From Tipula vernalis (lineage: Eukaryota > Arthropoda > Insecta > Diptera > Tipulidae), in NCBI GenBank assembly GCA_958295665.1, contig OY282560.1, forward strand, positions 206,010,420-206,074,419: a stretch of DNA of 64,000 bases, in the 5' to 3' direction. The number at the start of each line of letters is the position of its first letter. Position 1 is the stretch's first letter. Under the pieces are notes generated by a model. That model ran no database searches and was not told where the DNA came from. It was given only the letters and a program-made list of their open reading frames with translations. The position numbers were made by a program, and so were the translations under genes. This document shows positions 11,795-23,623 of the stretch, in pieces.

Positions 11795-12634
11795 TTAATT
11801 TTTCAGGTTCCATTCCCCTAGACGCACAATCGGCCGGATTATCTTTGGTGTCCACGTGATCCATTGAGACCTGGTAAAATTGGTAAGTATTTCTCCGGTT
11901 CTATTGCCAACAAATGTATTCCATTTATTTGGGTGTGCCGATAGCCAATCCAATACTATGGTGGAGTCGGTCCATGCCACTATTTCTGAAATTTCAGATT
12001 TTAACGCTTGCTTTATACTTAAAAGAAGTCTGCTGAGAAGTAAAGGACCACAAAGTTCTAAGCGTGGGATTGACAATTGCCCCACTGGTGCAACTTTAGT
12101 TTTTGCCGACAGTAATTTAACGACAGAATCTCCGTTTAGTTGTGTTATTTTGCCGTATACAACAGCCGAGTACGCTTGTTTCGAAGCGTCTGAAAATCCG
12201 TGTAGAACAATTTTACTTTCGGAATTCGTGTTTAGGTACCGTGACAATTCAATATTTTCGATTTTTACCAGGTTATCTCTTAATGTTGACCATTGGTTTA
12301 ATAAATTAGGTGGTAATTGATCGTTCCAGCCTAGGTGTTCTGCCCACAATGATTGGATAAATACCTTTATGTTGATTGTTATGGGAGCCAGCCAACCTAA
12401 GGGATCGAACAAACGACTAGCTTCAGACAGGATTCTTCGTTTAGTTGTAGTAGCTTGATCATTTAAACTGACTTCGAATTGAAAGATATCCTTTATTGGA
12501 TTCCAATGCAATCCCAATACTTTAGTTGAGTCGCGGGAAGATTTTACTATTTCTAAAATGTTTGCTTTGGTACCAGGTTCTAAGGCATCATTTAGTACAC
12601 CTTCGTTGAACCACCACTTACGAAGTTGGAACAC
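11795..12634 (-). pseudogene. BEL/Pao RT connection and RNase H region
   Basis: A 279-residue frame covers the Pao-type connection domain (KVLGLHWNPIKDIFQFEV, SRLFDPLGWLAPI) and RNase H: HGFSDASKQAYSAVVY with the first aspartate, SIPRLELCGPLLLSRLL with the glutamate, and AWTDSTIVLDWLSAHPNKW with the second aspartate. The domain is nearly complete. It is separated from the integrase frame by about 110 bp of frame-broken sequence. Confidence 0.88.
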
Positions 12635-12639
12635 TGACT

Positions 12640-12862
12640 TTCCCAGTATAAAGTTGGTTTGGTTTTAAATCTTGATAGCTTCATTTACTGTGTCGGCTCC
12701 GGTTATTAAATCGTCGATGTACATATCAGTTTTAATGCGATTGACTGCTTGTGGGTACTCTTCGTAAAATTTATTAGCTGCTTCGATTACTGCCCGAGTG
12801 GCCAAATAGCTGGCACTCGCTGTTCCGTACGCTGTTTTCTTTTCAGGTGATTTTCATCACCT
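12640..12862 (-). pseudogene. BEL/Pao reverse transcriptase, YIDD segment
   Basis: Too short for a standard ORF call, but the minus strand reads AYGTASASYLATRAVIEAA and then DMYIDDLITGAD, the Pao-type RT catalytic motif. The frame begins abruptly at the junction with the minisatellite near 12862, so the N-terminal half of the RT has been lost. Confidence 0.8.
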
Positions 12863-12883
12863 CATACTGTTGCTTCAACACAA

Positions 12884-13135
12884 TACAAAGTGTCGTTGTA
12901 ATAATTTCGGTAACACCAACCAATTAAAATTAAACATTTCTGTTTTCAACATGTTTATGTCTACATAATGCAAAATGTAATTATTTCGGTGACACCAACA
13001 AATTAAAATTGAAAACATTTCCATTTTCAACTTTTTAAATCCCACCTTGAAAAATGATGATTCGTTTGGTATGTAAAATATCGTAATGGAAAATAGCATT
13101 GTAATAATTTCGGTGACACCAATCCCGCCTTAAAA
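12884..13135. repeat. minisatellite array, right block
   Basis: Three more cores of the same array lie beyond the BEL/Pao fragment (about 12913, 12992, 13114), with tttttaaatcccaccttgaa and tcggtgacaccaa segments. The same array is therefore present on both sides of the retroelement fragment. Confidence 0.85.
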
Positions 13136-13139
13136 ATGA

Positions 13140-14590
13140 CAATTCCTTAGAATACCTACCCATAATTTGGGAACGTTTTGTTTTTTCGGTTGCGCCCCTG
13201 TTAGATCTTTAATATACGCATTCTTTGTATTCTTGAGTTATCACTGTTACATATTTTTTGATAGTCTATCTTTTACAATCACTTATGTGATATGCTAAAG
13301 TTGTATCACTTGCATTAGAACACCAGAAATTATTATAATTATTAGCTATTTATTGATATATATCTATAGTCATTTCTATACCTCTCTAAAAAAATTATCA
13401 AATTTGAATTAAGCTAACAAGGCTTCAAATTTCGTAGACCAGGAACCGTTTTTAACTTAGAAAAACACGACAAATACTAAAGTAAGAAATGATATACTGA
13501 TTTATTAATTTAAAATTGTGATCTATCTGTTTTATTTTAGGCTTACTTTATGTGAATTGTTCGGTTATAACCCGGGAATATCGAAAAAATATATGGGGGT
13601 GTTTACTTACTAGACAGTCATTTGGGTCCTTTTAAAATTAGATTGCGCTCTAGAAAGTGGTACTTTCGAATATTTTACCACTTATTGGATTTAGTTGTAT
13701 GCTGTAGCATTCAAAATGCAATTGAATACACTTGAAGGCAAGATGGAATCCAGCTGGAATTACAAATTATAATCTGACAACAATATGATCACACAATTAT
13801 TGTTCCTGCAATACATTTGTATTTAGTTTATTTCAATAATTAGACTTTTATTTTCTGTATTGAGTTACAAAAATTTTTGTATTTTATAATGCATAAATAC
13901 CAATAAGAATGGATGAATTTTGTACAACTAGTAGCGGTTGAAGAAATGATGAATAAACACCACCCCAAATAATTATTGCATATTGTAGCTTGGAATTTAA
14001 CGACAATCGACGTCTGCAAAAAAATTGAAATACAACATAGGAAAAAGTACAAAGACAAAAAGAGAAAAAATAATCATCTGCTTAAAAAAGTCAATTGAAA
14101 CCCGAGAAACAAACCCAAAAAACCTCGTCTGCTTTTTTTGCAGATGTCGAGTTTCATCTTTTTTCTGTAAAATCGGCGATGCTTGGAAAAATAACTGTAA
14201 TAAGGTTACATAAATAAGAAAACCAATCATTTGTATTGGTTAATGACATTTTGTGTTTAAACTTATTTCTTATGTGTAAAGAAAATGAATTTTTGATTTG
14301 ACATCTGCATCTGCTAAAATTTTTGAATGTAAATCAGTCTTAACCGACACGGAACAAAGCATGCGGAGAATATACAATTCTCTGTTACAATTCAGCCGAG
14401 ACATTGTTAGTTTTATAGTTCATACATTTAGTAGAATGATAAATAATTTAAAAATGTATCTCTATAGGACCATACAATTTAAAAAACATAAAACCATAAA
14501 ATGCAAATCCAGCCAGTTTCATAAAATTATAAAAGGTCGTAATTGATTTGATAGGCAATTAACTGGTTTGATGATCCTCTATAAATAAGT
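13140..14590. other. intergenic DNA with a short hairpin repeat
   Basis: No gene was recognised. At about 14007-14026 and 14128-14152 the motif tcgac(g/a)tctgcaaaaaaa occurs in inverted orientation and could be the ends of a small element, but no target duplication was found. Confidence 0.4.
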
Positions 14591-14597
14591 GCAAGAG

Positions 14598-16060
14598 ATT
14601 AGGATGCTTATGATGGTAGTGTAGATTGCGAAGTAACAGACATCAATAATTCCTGTGATTTTATACCAGTCATACATGACTTACGCGTCGAACAAATAGG
14701 TAATGATATTGCACAAGAACAAGACGTACAGAATCAACCATCTAGTGAGAACAAATGTGATTCATTCAAACATATGTTTTCTTCAGAAACCCTTGTTCAA
14801 AGGTATTATGAGAATAATCAATTATCATGAAACCTAGAACAATTAAGTCGATGGTATGACACAGGCGAAGACGAAATATACACGTACATAGTTATATTAT
14901 TATATGCTTGTGCAAAAAAATCTTGCATGTTAGAAGCGAAGGGCTTGTTCCATGTATAACTCACATGCCCGTTCCATTATGTCATTGGAGAAATTCAATC
15001 ATTCTAGCCACTGCACCTTAAAAAAGGTAAACTATGTCTGCGGATGCGTTTCAACATGCTTGGAATGAATTTCAACACACCCTAACTGAAGTTTACCAAC
15101 CATCAAAAAAGCTGACTATCGATGAGCAACTAGTCACGACCAGAGGCAGGTGTTCATTCCGTCAAATATGGAATATAGATGTTTTGGATAGTCGATGCTA
15201 AAACTAACTATCCATTATATAGGAAAGTTTATACTATATGATGAGAACCAATCCCGTAGAGTATGATATGAACTTGTGATTCGGTTATCAGAAAAATATC
15301 TGGATAACGGTACCAATATTACGATGTTCAACTTTTTTACTTCTGTGCCATTGGCTTTAGAATTGAAAAATGTTCTCAAACCTGAACTACCAATGCCGTT
15401 CATACTGCTAGAGAAGAATTTCAAAAACATTCTAAAACCATACAGCTCAATATTTTGTCTCTCGCGATTTATGTAATTGGTCAGTTATGCCAGTAACACC
15501 AGAAGAAACGTGCTCTTATTATCAACTGTGCACCACGACGAAGAAGTGGATCAAACAACAACAAAAAACCTAATATTAGATTATAATAAAACTAAGGCGG
15601 AGTAGACACTTTTGACCAGATGAATCGAGTTTACAACTGCAAAGGGGGAAAAAAATCGGTGGCCTATTGCGTTATTTTATAACCTCCTAGACATTGGAGC
15701 CCTCTGTGCTCATAAAAATGTACGACCTCAATAACCCAATGTGGTACTCTTACCCTTCAAAATTCTGTAAAAATCGCTACGAGATTGGATATGAAATTTC
15801 AACAAATATGAGTGTTCCTCCGATTCGAACCAACATACAAAAAATAAAAGGCGGCGTAAACTATCTAAAAAGGATAGGAAAGGTGATCGACCAGGTATCA
15901 CAAAACATTAAAATCGAGTTTGGGAAAAGTGTTATACCTAGTATGCAATACCAAGAGAAATCGAAAAGATTACGATGACCATTCCATGGACATTAACACT
16001 CCATCTACATAGCAAAACCTTTTACCTGCAAACTTAATGTATTAAAAGCTAATGAAAAGT
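14598..16060 (+). pseudogene. piggyBac-type transposase, degraded
   Basis: The plus strand, in several frames, gives pieces of a piggyBac transposase in order: an acidic N-terminal stretch (DAYDGSVDCEVTDINNSCDF); KKLTIDEQLVTTRGRCSFRQ near 15110, with the catalytic region TIDEQ; IFWIVDAKTNYPLYRKVYT-like sequence near 15190; then NITMFNFFTSVPLALEL (15315), equivalent to the TxDNFFTS motif but lacking its aspartate; and GGVDTFDQMNRVYNC (15600), where VDxxDQM carries a conserved aspartate. Near 15660, NRWPIALFYNLLDIGA follows, and a C-terminal cysteine pair appears near 16055. Many frameshifts and stops show an old, inactive copy. Terminal repeats and TTAA duplications were not located. Confidence 0.8.
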
Positions 16061-18300
16061 GTCCACATTGCTCTGTAAAAATTTATATGTATATAAATTA
16101 TATGGGAGAACTAGGTGCCCCCGTACGCAGTAAGTAAGAAATTTTATATTACTTGGGTCTAGGTCTGGGATATTGATCTCTACACCTAGATTTCAACATG
16201 TTTTGCATTTGTTTCAGAATATTACGTCAACAAATTACTGGAACTCCCGAACGAGGGGTCCTTAATTTATAAAAAAAATTTATGCTTGCGGGAAGAATTA
16301 ACAATTTAAATAGCTGTACATAAGCAGGTTGGACTGTAATAAGGTTCTATGATTTTGAAATACAAAATTTTTATTTGGTTGGCTAATTTTAAATCAAAAT
16401 TATAGTAATATTTCCATATACGTAATCCGATTAGGTTAATCAAAGCATAAAGACAGAATATAAACGAGTATTTTCTAAGTGTGTTTGTATGTTAGTAAAC
16501 CATAGAGAAGATTTCATAAAAAATATACAATTTTTTGTTAAGGAAGACTATGTAGAGTATAATGTCTTTTATAGACAACATTTTTTTAATCTAAATATTA
16601 ATGTAAATATTTTCAAAAAAACATAACCACTTTAACCGCATACTATTAAATCGTACATCATTCCCATATATTCATAAACATTAACCCAATATTTCGTTTG
16701 GAGTTTTGCTTTTATTTTGCTTATAAAATATGTATACCTAAAGTTCTGTAGAATCAAGAAAATATCAACATTCCCTCCACCCCTACTATCCTTAAGAGAA
16801 ATTTGGGTTATACTTTCTTACCAAAATCCTTAAAATTTTGTATAATTCTTGACCTGTGGCAACATAAATTTTACTCTTCCATTATGATGTTGTGCTCAAG
16901 TATTTTGTTTTTTTTGCCTTTACTTCTTGGTACTGATCCGGGAGGACAAAACCGGTTTATGTAGTTATTTACATAATAAAATTTACAAAGAGAAAGGCAT
17001 TCACGGTCTCTAACATTATGGTATGTATGTCTTCTTCGATTTATGCTCAAATATTAAATATTCGAGTCGTATACAAAAAAATGTTTTCCCTCGTCACAAA
17101 ATAAATCACCTGCATTTACCTCTCACCATCACAAAATAATATATCTGTACAATACTCATAAATAAAAGACGCGGGGTTTCAAAATTAATTTCAAATTAAA
17201 TTCCGATTTTTAGGTCGGGAAATTGTTTTGTGTTGTCAAAAATAGTGTTATAATTAAATTGAATGACAGGGAAATTTAATGATATCGTATTTATTTGTGT
17301 CGGAATGTTTCGCGCTAGGGCATAAAATGATGTCATGGCAAATATTTGTAGTATTTAACATTATACACCAGAAAAAGGAATTTAGTTTATCATGCTTTTG
17401 CCCTCCCTCCCTTATCCTGTTTCCTTGGTGTTCGATTGATTACGTAACGCATCAAAAATTGTTTTATATTGTTTGCGAGGGTTGGAGGTAATTAGGTATA
17501 AACTTTTCATACACCGCTAGAACTTAATAATTTTATTTTTCTCAATATTAAAAGACTTAAATTAAATAGGATGTAAGTAAACGTATGTAGGTAAACATGT
17601 ATATTGTATATACCTTTATGTAAATATGTATGTTATTATTTGAAAATGTGGTTAGGCAAATTTTAAAAAAAAAATGAAAATTCCTGTAATTTATAAGATA
17701 GAAATAGTAAAATAAGTTTCTTTGAATATTGACGTAGGGTTTGAAATTATTTAACGAAACATGAATGATGAGGTGAAAATAAATCAAGCGAATTAATAAT
17801 TAAGTTTGTTATAATCCGTTTAGAGCAAGAGTACATATGGTAGAAACCCAAAAACCCAATTTTTTAGTTAGTCAACTTTCTCCCTTCATTATTTCAACAT
17901 TTACATATAAACGATCCATCATTTACATATTTGACGAGAATATTAACCTGTTCTCAGTTTCTATGGTAGTGTCGAAGTTTATCACCGCTCATGCTATTCC
18001 AAAACTTTATCCAAAAATTATATTACAACTGCAATTTCATCGCAATCGGTTTCTTTATTTATTTAGTTATTAAACAAAACATATATGCAACTTTCTGGAA
18101 AAGGTAAATCGTGCATCTGGCTTAAATTTACTTGTTATGTAGTTTTTCCATTTCCGTATTTGAAAAATTACATCCGGAATGTAACATTGAACAATATGTG
18201 TGTGTTATAGCGAGTTTTGCAACTAACCAAATTTTATAGCGAGTTTTGCATTTCACACAACAATAATAGAACATTTCAATCACATTAAAGATTTATTATT
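16061..18300. other. intergenic DNA, no gene recognised
   Basis: AT-rich with scattered short frames and no family resemblance. A 16-bp direct repeat, atagcgagttttgcaa-like, occurs twice at about 18208-18253. Confidence 0.5.
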
Positions 18301-18501
18301 CAGATTAACAAATATTTATTTATTCATAAAACATTATAAAATAAAATTATATACAGATATTCCTCCGGGAAAATAAATAAAATAAAAATAAAAAATACAC
18401 AAAAATAACAGTTATCACAAGGTAGCATTACCACATTATTCCCTTCTTAGAAGACTTAAGATTTTCTAGAAAAATAGAAAGAATTTATTACAAAATTAGA
18501 A

Positions 18502-18818
18502 TTAGATGCGTAGACCCTCATGCTGATCTTGAGATGTAGCTGACTCAGCGCTAGCATTCGAATTTATTATATTCCTATAAAATTGTAGATCCTCCATTTC
18601 ATTCCAGTTTTCTCCAAAATGCTTTAGCAATAAATTGCTAGCATCAGTTAATTTTGCCTCGGGTAATTTAAAACCGGGATTTACCACTGTTTGGTTCATT
18701 TGCGAAAGGTTCTTCCCTGGTTTAATTATTGATTTGGAAGATCCAATATCAGATTTGTAGGCTATTTCGCCTCGAACCAATATTTTATTGTTAGATTTTA
18801 TCAAGATGAATCGTTTCG
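18502..18818 (-). CDS. possible terminal exon of an unrecognised gene
   Basis: A minus-strand open frame of about 105 residues begins just after a plausible splice acceptor (a pyrimidine-rich stretch ending ttctttaag, at about 18819-18830). It ends at a stop at 18502-18504, and AATAAA follows on the minus strand within 20 bases (about 18484-18489). The sequence (SIIKPGKNLSQMNQ..., LKHFGENWNEMEDLQFYRN) has normal amino-acid composition and is not a recognised transposon domain. I cannot name the protein. Upstream exons would lie to the right, where a LINE copy now sits, so this could also be a gene remnant or chance. Confidence 0.3.
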
Positions 18819-18924
18819 CTTAAAGAAGAAGAAATGAAGGTAGAATAACATGCCAGGTTACTAAGAAAACCATAAACTCAATTTCCATTTTTTTGTAGAT
18901 ACCGCGTTTGATTCTAGGACGGCA

Positions 18925-20280
18925 GTATGTATGTTAAATGTTTTTATAAAAATTTTAAATGGAATGATGAAAGAACGAATGGAAGATTTTGTGAATGAAA
19001 ATAATTTGTTGCCATCTACAACATTTGGATTTCGAAAGAACCACTCTGCAATCGAGTGTGTGGAAAAGTTTGTTTGGGAAGTAAGAAAGGATAATATGAA
19101 AGCTGTTGCGGTATTTTTGGACATTGAAAAAGATTATGATTATGTGGTTAGTTGGAAATTACAACAAATTCTCTCGAATTTTGGATTTTCACGGAAAGTA
19201 TGTATGTGGATAAAAGAATTTATGACTGAGAGAAAAATGGTTTTGAATGGAAGTGGTTTTAGGTTGGAGGGAGTTGCAAATGTTTGACTTCCGCAAGGAA
19301 GTAGAATATTTCCAGCTCTGTTCAACCTATACCAGCGAGATACACCACATCAATGCACATAATCAAATCGTTCTGATTTTGTAGTAATTGGACAAGGGAG
19401 AAGTATTGATGTGGCGGCTCAAAGAGCGCAAAAGGGGGTAGATGATTTAATACAAAAACTTAAAATGTTGAATCTGAGAGTGAATCCTAATAAGTGTGCT
19501 TTTATGAGTTTCAGAACAAACGTTGCAAATGTTAATATAAGTGTTGATAGTCACAGAATTGAACAATTAAATGCGTACAGGTATTTGGGTATTTGGATTG
19601 ATAGACGAATGAATTTTGGGAAGCACATGAAAATTTTGGCAGGTAACTGCAAGGAACGTTTAAATGTGGTTAAACGGGTGAGCAAACCTAAGTGGGGCGC
19701 TCATCTGAGTGTGACTGATATGTTAAGGAAGGCCCTTATATCCTCCAAAGTTGAATATGGTATTAGTGGGTATGGGGATGATGCGAAAGGGGATTTTAGC
19801 CAATTAATGAAAGTAGAAAATGCATGTGCAAGAGTGGCATTGGGAACGATTAACTCAACCCCAATACACAGTCTGTGGTCTGAAATGGGTGATTCACCTC
19901 TTGATTACAAGGGAGAGTGGATCACAGTGGGGGTTTTGGAATGAAATGATAGTAAGATTACAAAATAGGGCGGTGTACAAACCGACATATAGAACTAGCA
20001 TTGCACTTGTTGAACATACGGGTAGATAGGTCGAAGGGAATGAAAGAGCCGATATGTTAGCAAAAAAGGGTACATTGAATGACATGGTTCAGGAGTACGG
20101 AAGGAAGGATGCAAGAGATGTACTTCGAATGCTTCAGATTAATCTGTGGAGAAAATGGGAGAGTGAATTTAACGAGAAAAGTCTAACGAAAGGAATGAAG
20201 TACTGAGTGCTCCGTGGTACTCCTTTGAGAGTTCCGTTCTTTAAGGAGGTCAAATTTCGTTTCCAGAGATACCTGGGAAA
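18925..20280 (+). pseudogene. LINE reverse transcriptase/RNase H, copy A
   Basis: RT motifs read along the plus strand: NVFIKILNGMMKERMEDF, STTFGFRKNHSAIECVEKF, VAVFLDIEKDYDYV (motif A) and LPQGSR at about 19290, after a stop. Compared with copy B, about 15 bases that encode the FADD catalytic motif are missing near 19370. The thumb region follows (NLRVNPNKCAFMSF, YRYLGIWIDRRMNF). The tail has an RNase H end, GNERADMLAKKGT (about 20038-20080), and then a truncated C-terminus. Loss of FADD and several stops make it non-functional. Confidence 0.85.
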
Positions 20281-21110
20281 TTCTATTTGAGCTTTATTCG
20301 TAAATATCCTATATACACGTAGTACTTAACTAAATTATTGGTGATTCTAGACTTTTTTGCGCCGTAACATAATTAACTTTAACATTATTAAGTTTCCTTT
20401 TTCTAGATCTGTAGGAAATTGCTGATTAGTTTTAATTTAAAATATATATTTTTAACTTTTTATTTTTAAATCTAGTCGCAGTATGTAAACAATTAATTAA
20501 CTATCTACATAATAACGGTAACTAATGAAACAAGTGCTGTGAATTTAAATCGTAGCTTAGTAATTTTAATTTTTTAAACATTCTTTTAGAATTTTAGCGT
20601 CGAATTGGGATAGTATCCATATTCGTTTTCATAAAATATTAATTTTTGTATTATGTAATATATTGTTTTTTGCTCATTAATGTATATTAATTAATTTAGT
20701 TTTAAGAATATTCAAAGGTTTCTCTTCCTTAATTTGCTAATAAATAATTCAATATTCAAAATTTAACATAGTTTCAGAATTAATCATTATTATAGGGATT
20801 AAGAATAATCATGAGTTTCAGAATTAAATTTTAGCTTGAATCAACTCTGCAGGATCATTTAGTAGTGAATAAGCTGTAGTTTAGAAATTGTGTTGTCCTG
20901 TGCTAGCTATTTTTACTATATATTTACTAATAATTTTTACTAACGATCGATCGCTTAGGTGTTTGTAACCGGTTCAAGTCTGTCCCAACTAATAATCCTA
21001 TCCTATCCTTCGGTTTTGTTATGTGTAAACGGGTGTACGGTGTGTGCCCGGGGTCCGGGAGTTCCCGCTATAATGCTTGGCCGTATACATCCTAGTCAAT
21101 CAATCCATCA
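18925..21110 (+). mobile_element. I-clade-like LINE, copy A (5' truncated)
   Basis: A 5'-truncated non-LTR retrotransposon: RT and RNase H coding remnants (18925-20280), a long AT-rich 3' untranslated region, and an ending on CAATC-type tail repeats (tagtcaatcaatccatca). The 3' region matches separate 3' ends at 45,006-45,183 and 52,336-53,400. The coding part matches copy B at 57.3-59.7 kb. The RNase H domain places it in an I/LOA-like group; the exact clade was not resolved. Confidence 0.85.
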
Positions 21111-21369
21111 AAGGAACTAACAAATATTTAGATTTTTTGAATTTTAAATATTTATTTTACTATAATGCGCTTAAACCTTAATCAATTTCATTACAATTAT
21201 TGTTCGAAATGAATACCGTTTGGTTAATAGTTTTGAATGTTTTTTCCTAAAGAAAGAGAAAATTTCATTAAGTTTTATCCAAGCCCCACATTTAAAAAAA
21301 AAGCCTTTTCGTTATGAAGTTTTCGTGCTTACTTCTCATACGTTATTGTCACAGGGATACGTAAACTAT
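21111..21369. other. spacer between LINE copy A and the inverted arm
   Basis: AT-rich, no gene recognised. It contains gtaaactat directly left of the arm; a similar gtaaacttt lies at the outer edge of the right arm and may be a remnant target duplication. Confidence 0.4.
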
Positions 21370-21745
21370 TACGTACGTGAAGTTTGTCCTAAGTTGTCCT
21401 AAGTATGTCCTAAGTTTTTTTAAATGTGTTGGTGTAAAAGTTTCGTTATTACGAATTTATTTAATTCATATTGAAATAATAAAAATTATGCTGGATATTA
21501 TTTACTCTTACAAAAAAAATTTACATTTTTTCTATGGCGCGAAATATTCTGATGGTGAATGTATAAATCAGATCATTTTCCAAAAACTAAGGAACTGGCA
21601 GAAAACCCGTGTTTAATCGTGTTTGTTGCGAATTTTCTTGTGAAAATCCTAGAAAGCGGCCACCAAAATGCCCTATATTCTAAGTTGTCGTAAGGTCTTA
21701 TCTATTCGAAAAATATTCCACTTTTGAAAAAAGTAGGGGATTAGG
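21370..21745 (+). repeat. left arm of a long inverted repeat
   Basis: This 0.37-kb segment, starting tacgtacgtgaagtttgtcc, is repeated in inverted orientation at 29,798-30,167. Shared landmarks are the triple gtcctaagt repeat, atggcgcgaaatattctgat and atgccctatattctaagttg. Long terminal inverted repeats around a protease gene suggest a large DNA transposon. Confidence 0.8.
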
Positions 21746-22464
21746 GTATTTAGGTGTAGTAATTATTTTTATAAATAGTTTCCTTCTGTTTGGTCGTCTG
21801 TATTAAATGTTTAACCGTTTTTTCTTATTTTATAAAAATTTATTACGCCGATATTACACTATAATATTTCTTCATCTTAGAAATAATTTAATATTTAATG
21901 TGATATTCTAATAATGATATATTAATATATTTTTCTGTTGTAATATTTTTTTTATGATAGTTAGCTTCATGAAGCTAAATTTTACAATATTTGTCTGACA
22001 GCTGCTCAAAATGGACGAAAGAAACGATTGGCGAATGGGGAATTACCAAAAAATGTAATAAAATATGGAAACCAGGAATTGTTTGACAATTTTGTTTAAC
22101 ACTTTTTTTGTGGAGTTTTGTGCCAAGGTTTCATCCAGCTTCAGTTTCTTGTGTCTTTTTTATTTAAGACCCACAAAATTAATGACATATATTGCTGCTG
22201 CTCAAGTATACACACATTTTTCTTCAATATTTTTCACGTTTTCTAAATATTTTCCACGTTTACTAGAAATTTGATGTTTACCCAACTGAGGACGATCACT
22301 AAAATGTTTGGTGCAGAGTAATAAGCAAAATTTTATAAAAATACTAAATTATTTCTATGTTGTAGAAATACGATATAAATTAATTCTGTGAAGAACATAA
22401 CCTACATTCATTTTTTATAATTTTAAAATCTGTTAAGCAATTTTTAGGCACGAATCGCTTGCAG
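21746..22464. other. interior of the inverted-repeat element, no gene recognised
   Basis: AT-rich sequence between the left arm and the protease remnant. It contains the short palindrome agcttcatgaagct at about 21963-21976. No coding domain was recognised. Confidence 0.4.
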
Positions 22465-22465
22465 A

Positions 22466-22651
22466 AAGCACATTGGATTGTTGCTTTAAAATTTTAAATT
22501 TTTCCGAAACAAATTAAACACTTGTTGCCCATCGATTCTGTATTTTTAGAAATAATATCCATGATATAATGGCGATAATTAACCAATGTGCAGCTACTCA
22601 GACCATAGTCTTCTGAATGCAGGCCTTCGAACAAATTACCAGTAATAATAT
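22466..22651 (-). pseudogene. C48 (Ulp1-like) protease remnant, C-terminal part
   Basis: The minus strand from 22651 continues the frame of the protease segment at 27.25-27.55 kb, once the BEL/Pao insert and one copy of its 5-bp duplication are discounted. It reads ITGNLFEGLHSEDYG, then an SCTLVNYRHYIMDIISK-type end, and stops at about 22466-22468. The match of frame and sense across the insert shows that the retroelement landed inside the coding region. No catalytic residues lie in this part. Confidence 0.65.
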
Positions 22652-23289
22652 TGTTTGATGTGTAATTACTTTTAGGTACAACGTAATTACTTTTGTTGTA
22701 CCTTTGATTGTGCTCAAAATACAGGTGGTAGTTGTCGTTTGGCGACTAATTCCGCGCGGCTTGTTGTAGGTATATACACGGTAAGTACATATATTCTTCA
22801 AAATTATACACGGTAAGTATAATCGGGACTTCTATGCACAATAATTTTATTCACTTTTGTTTTAGTTCACATATATTTATTCTATTTTTTTTTAGGTTAG
22901 GTATTCTGTACTGATGTTTACAGAGCAAAAAATTGTTTCTTCCAATTGGAACCGTCAAAATAATAAGTAAACAAATTAAATTGGTGGTGGTAAGTTAAAT
23001 GATTGTATATAAACTAAATTTAAACTAACTATTAATTTTACAATTTCAGCTAACAAATTATAGGAACAGAAGAAACGTCTGATGTACAATTAATTCAGAT
23101 AAGTATAAATGAAAATTACATATACGATCTAACGATTCTTTGTGTGTTCTCTTTTAATTTTAGGTTACAATCCTGGATGTCAACATTAAATTGGAATTCA
23201 TAAATTGTAATGCAACAATTTTACTGCTGATGATCAATTGAACGTTGTTGATGCAATAAACTAATTAAATCGTTTGGTGGTACCAAACA
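22652..23289 (-). repeat. 3' LTR of the BEL/Pao element
   Basis: 638 bp, TG...CA ends. Its right edge abuts a purine-rich minus-strand sequence (aaggtcggcggaa), the expected polypurine tract. Very similar to the right LTR; it carries an extra acat near 22790. Confidence 0.92.
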
Positions 23290-23309
23290 TTCCGCCGACC
23301 TTGAACTAC

Positions 23310-23600
23310 TTAGTTCAAAGTTGGTGGTAATTCGCCCATTAGTTGAGTTTGCTTCGTAGCCGTATAACGTGTGCAAGTTATGCACTTGTGAATATGTTGA
23401 CGTACTAGGTTCTTGCAGTTGATGATCCAATACTTTTGTCGTATAGTAGTTATTATGACGGATTGCGGTGCGTGTAAGTATTTTAAGTGTGTCTCATCAA
23501 TTACTAAGTCGGTTATAATATGATTCGTAGGTAATATTATTGGGAATTTCACCCCGTATGGTACGTTGGCATTTTGGATTCGGCTGCCTACCCTCAACAA
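23310..23600 (-). pseudogene. BEL/Pao integrase, zinc-binding segment only
   Basis: The frame has LRVGSRIQNANVPYGVKFPI, then ETHLKYLHAPQSVIITTIRQKYWI and HKCITCTRYTATKQTQLMGE, the H2C2-like module of Pao integrases. After GELPP the sequence passes within a few residues into the polypurine tract and LTR, so the whole catalytic core and C-terminal domain have been deleted. The copy could move only with enzymes supplied by another element. Confidence 0.85.
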
Positions 23601-23623
23601 ACTAACTTAGTCGATAAATGGAT

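Larger units (their letters stand above)
10131..12870 (-). mobile_element. BEL/Pao pol fragment embedded in the minisatellite
   Basis: A 2.7-kb minus-strand piece of a BEL/Pao retrotransposon runs from the RT catalytic region to the end of integrase. Both junctions with the flanking minisatellite carry the 13-bp palindrome tgttgcttcaaca (about 10134-10146 and 12871-12883). Gag, protease and the first half of the RT are absent. No LTR was recognised, unless part of the flanking array derives from one. Confidence 0.8.

Noticed and set aside
14007..14152. Inverted tctgcaaaaaaa motifs as a MITE
   Set aside because: The match is short and A-rich, and no flanking duplication was found.
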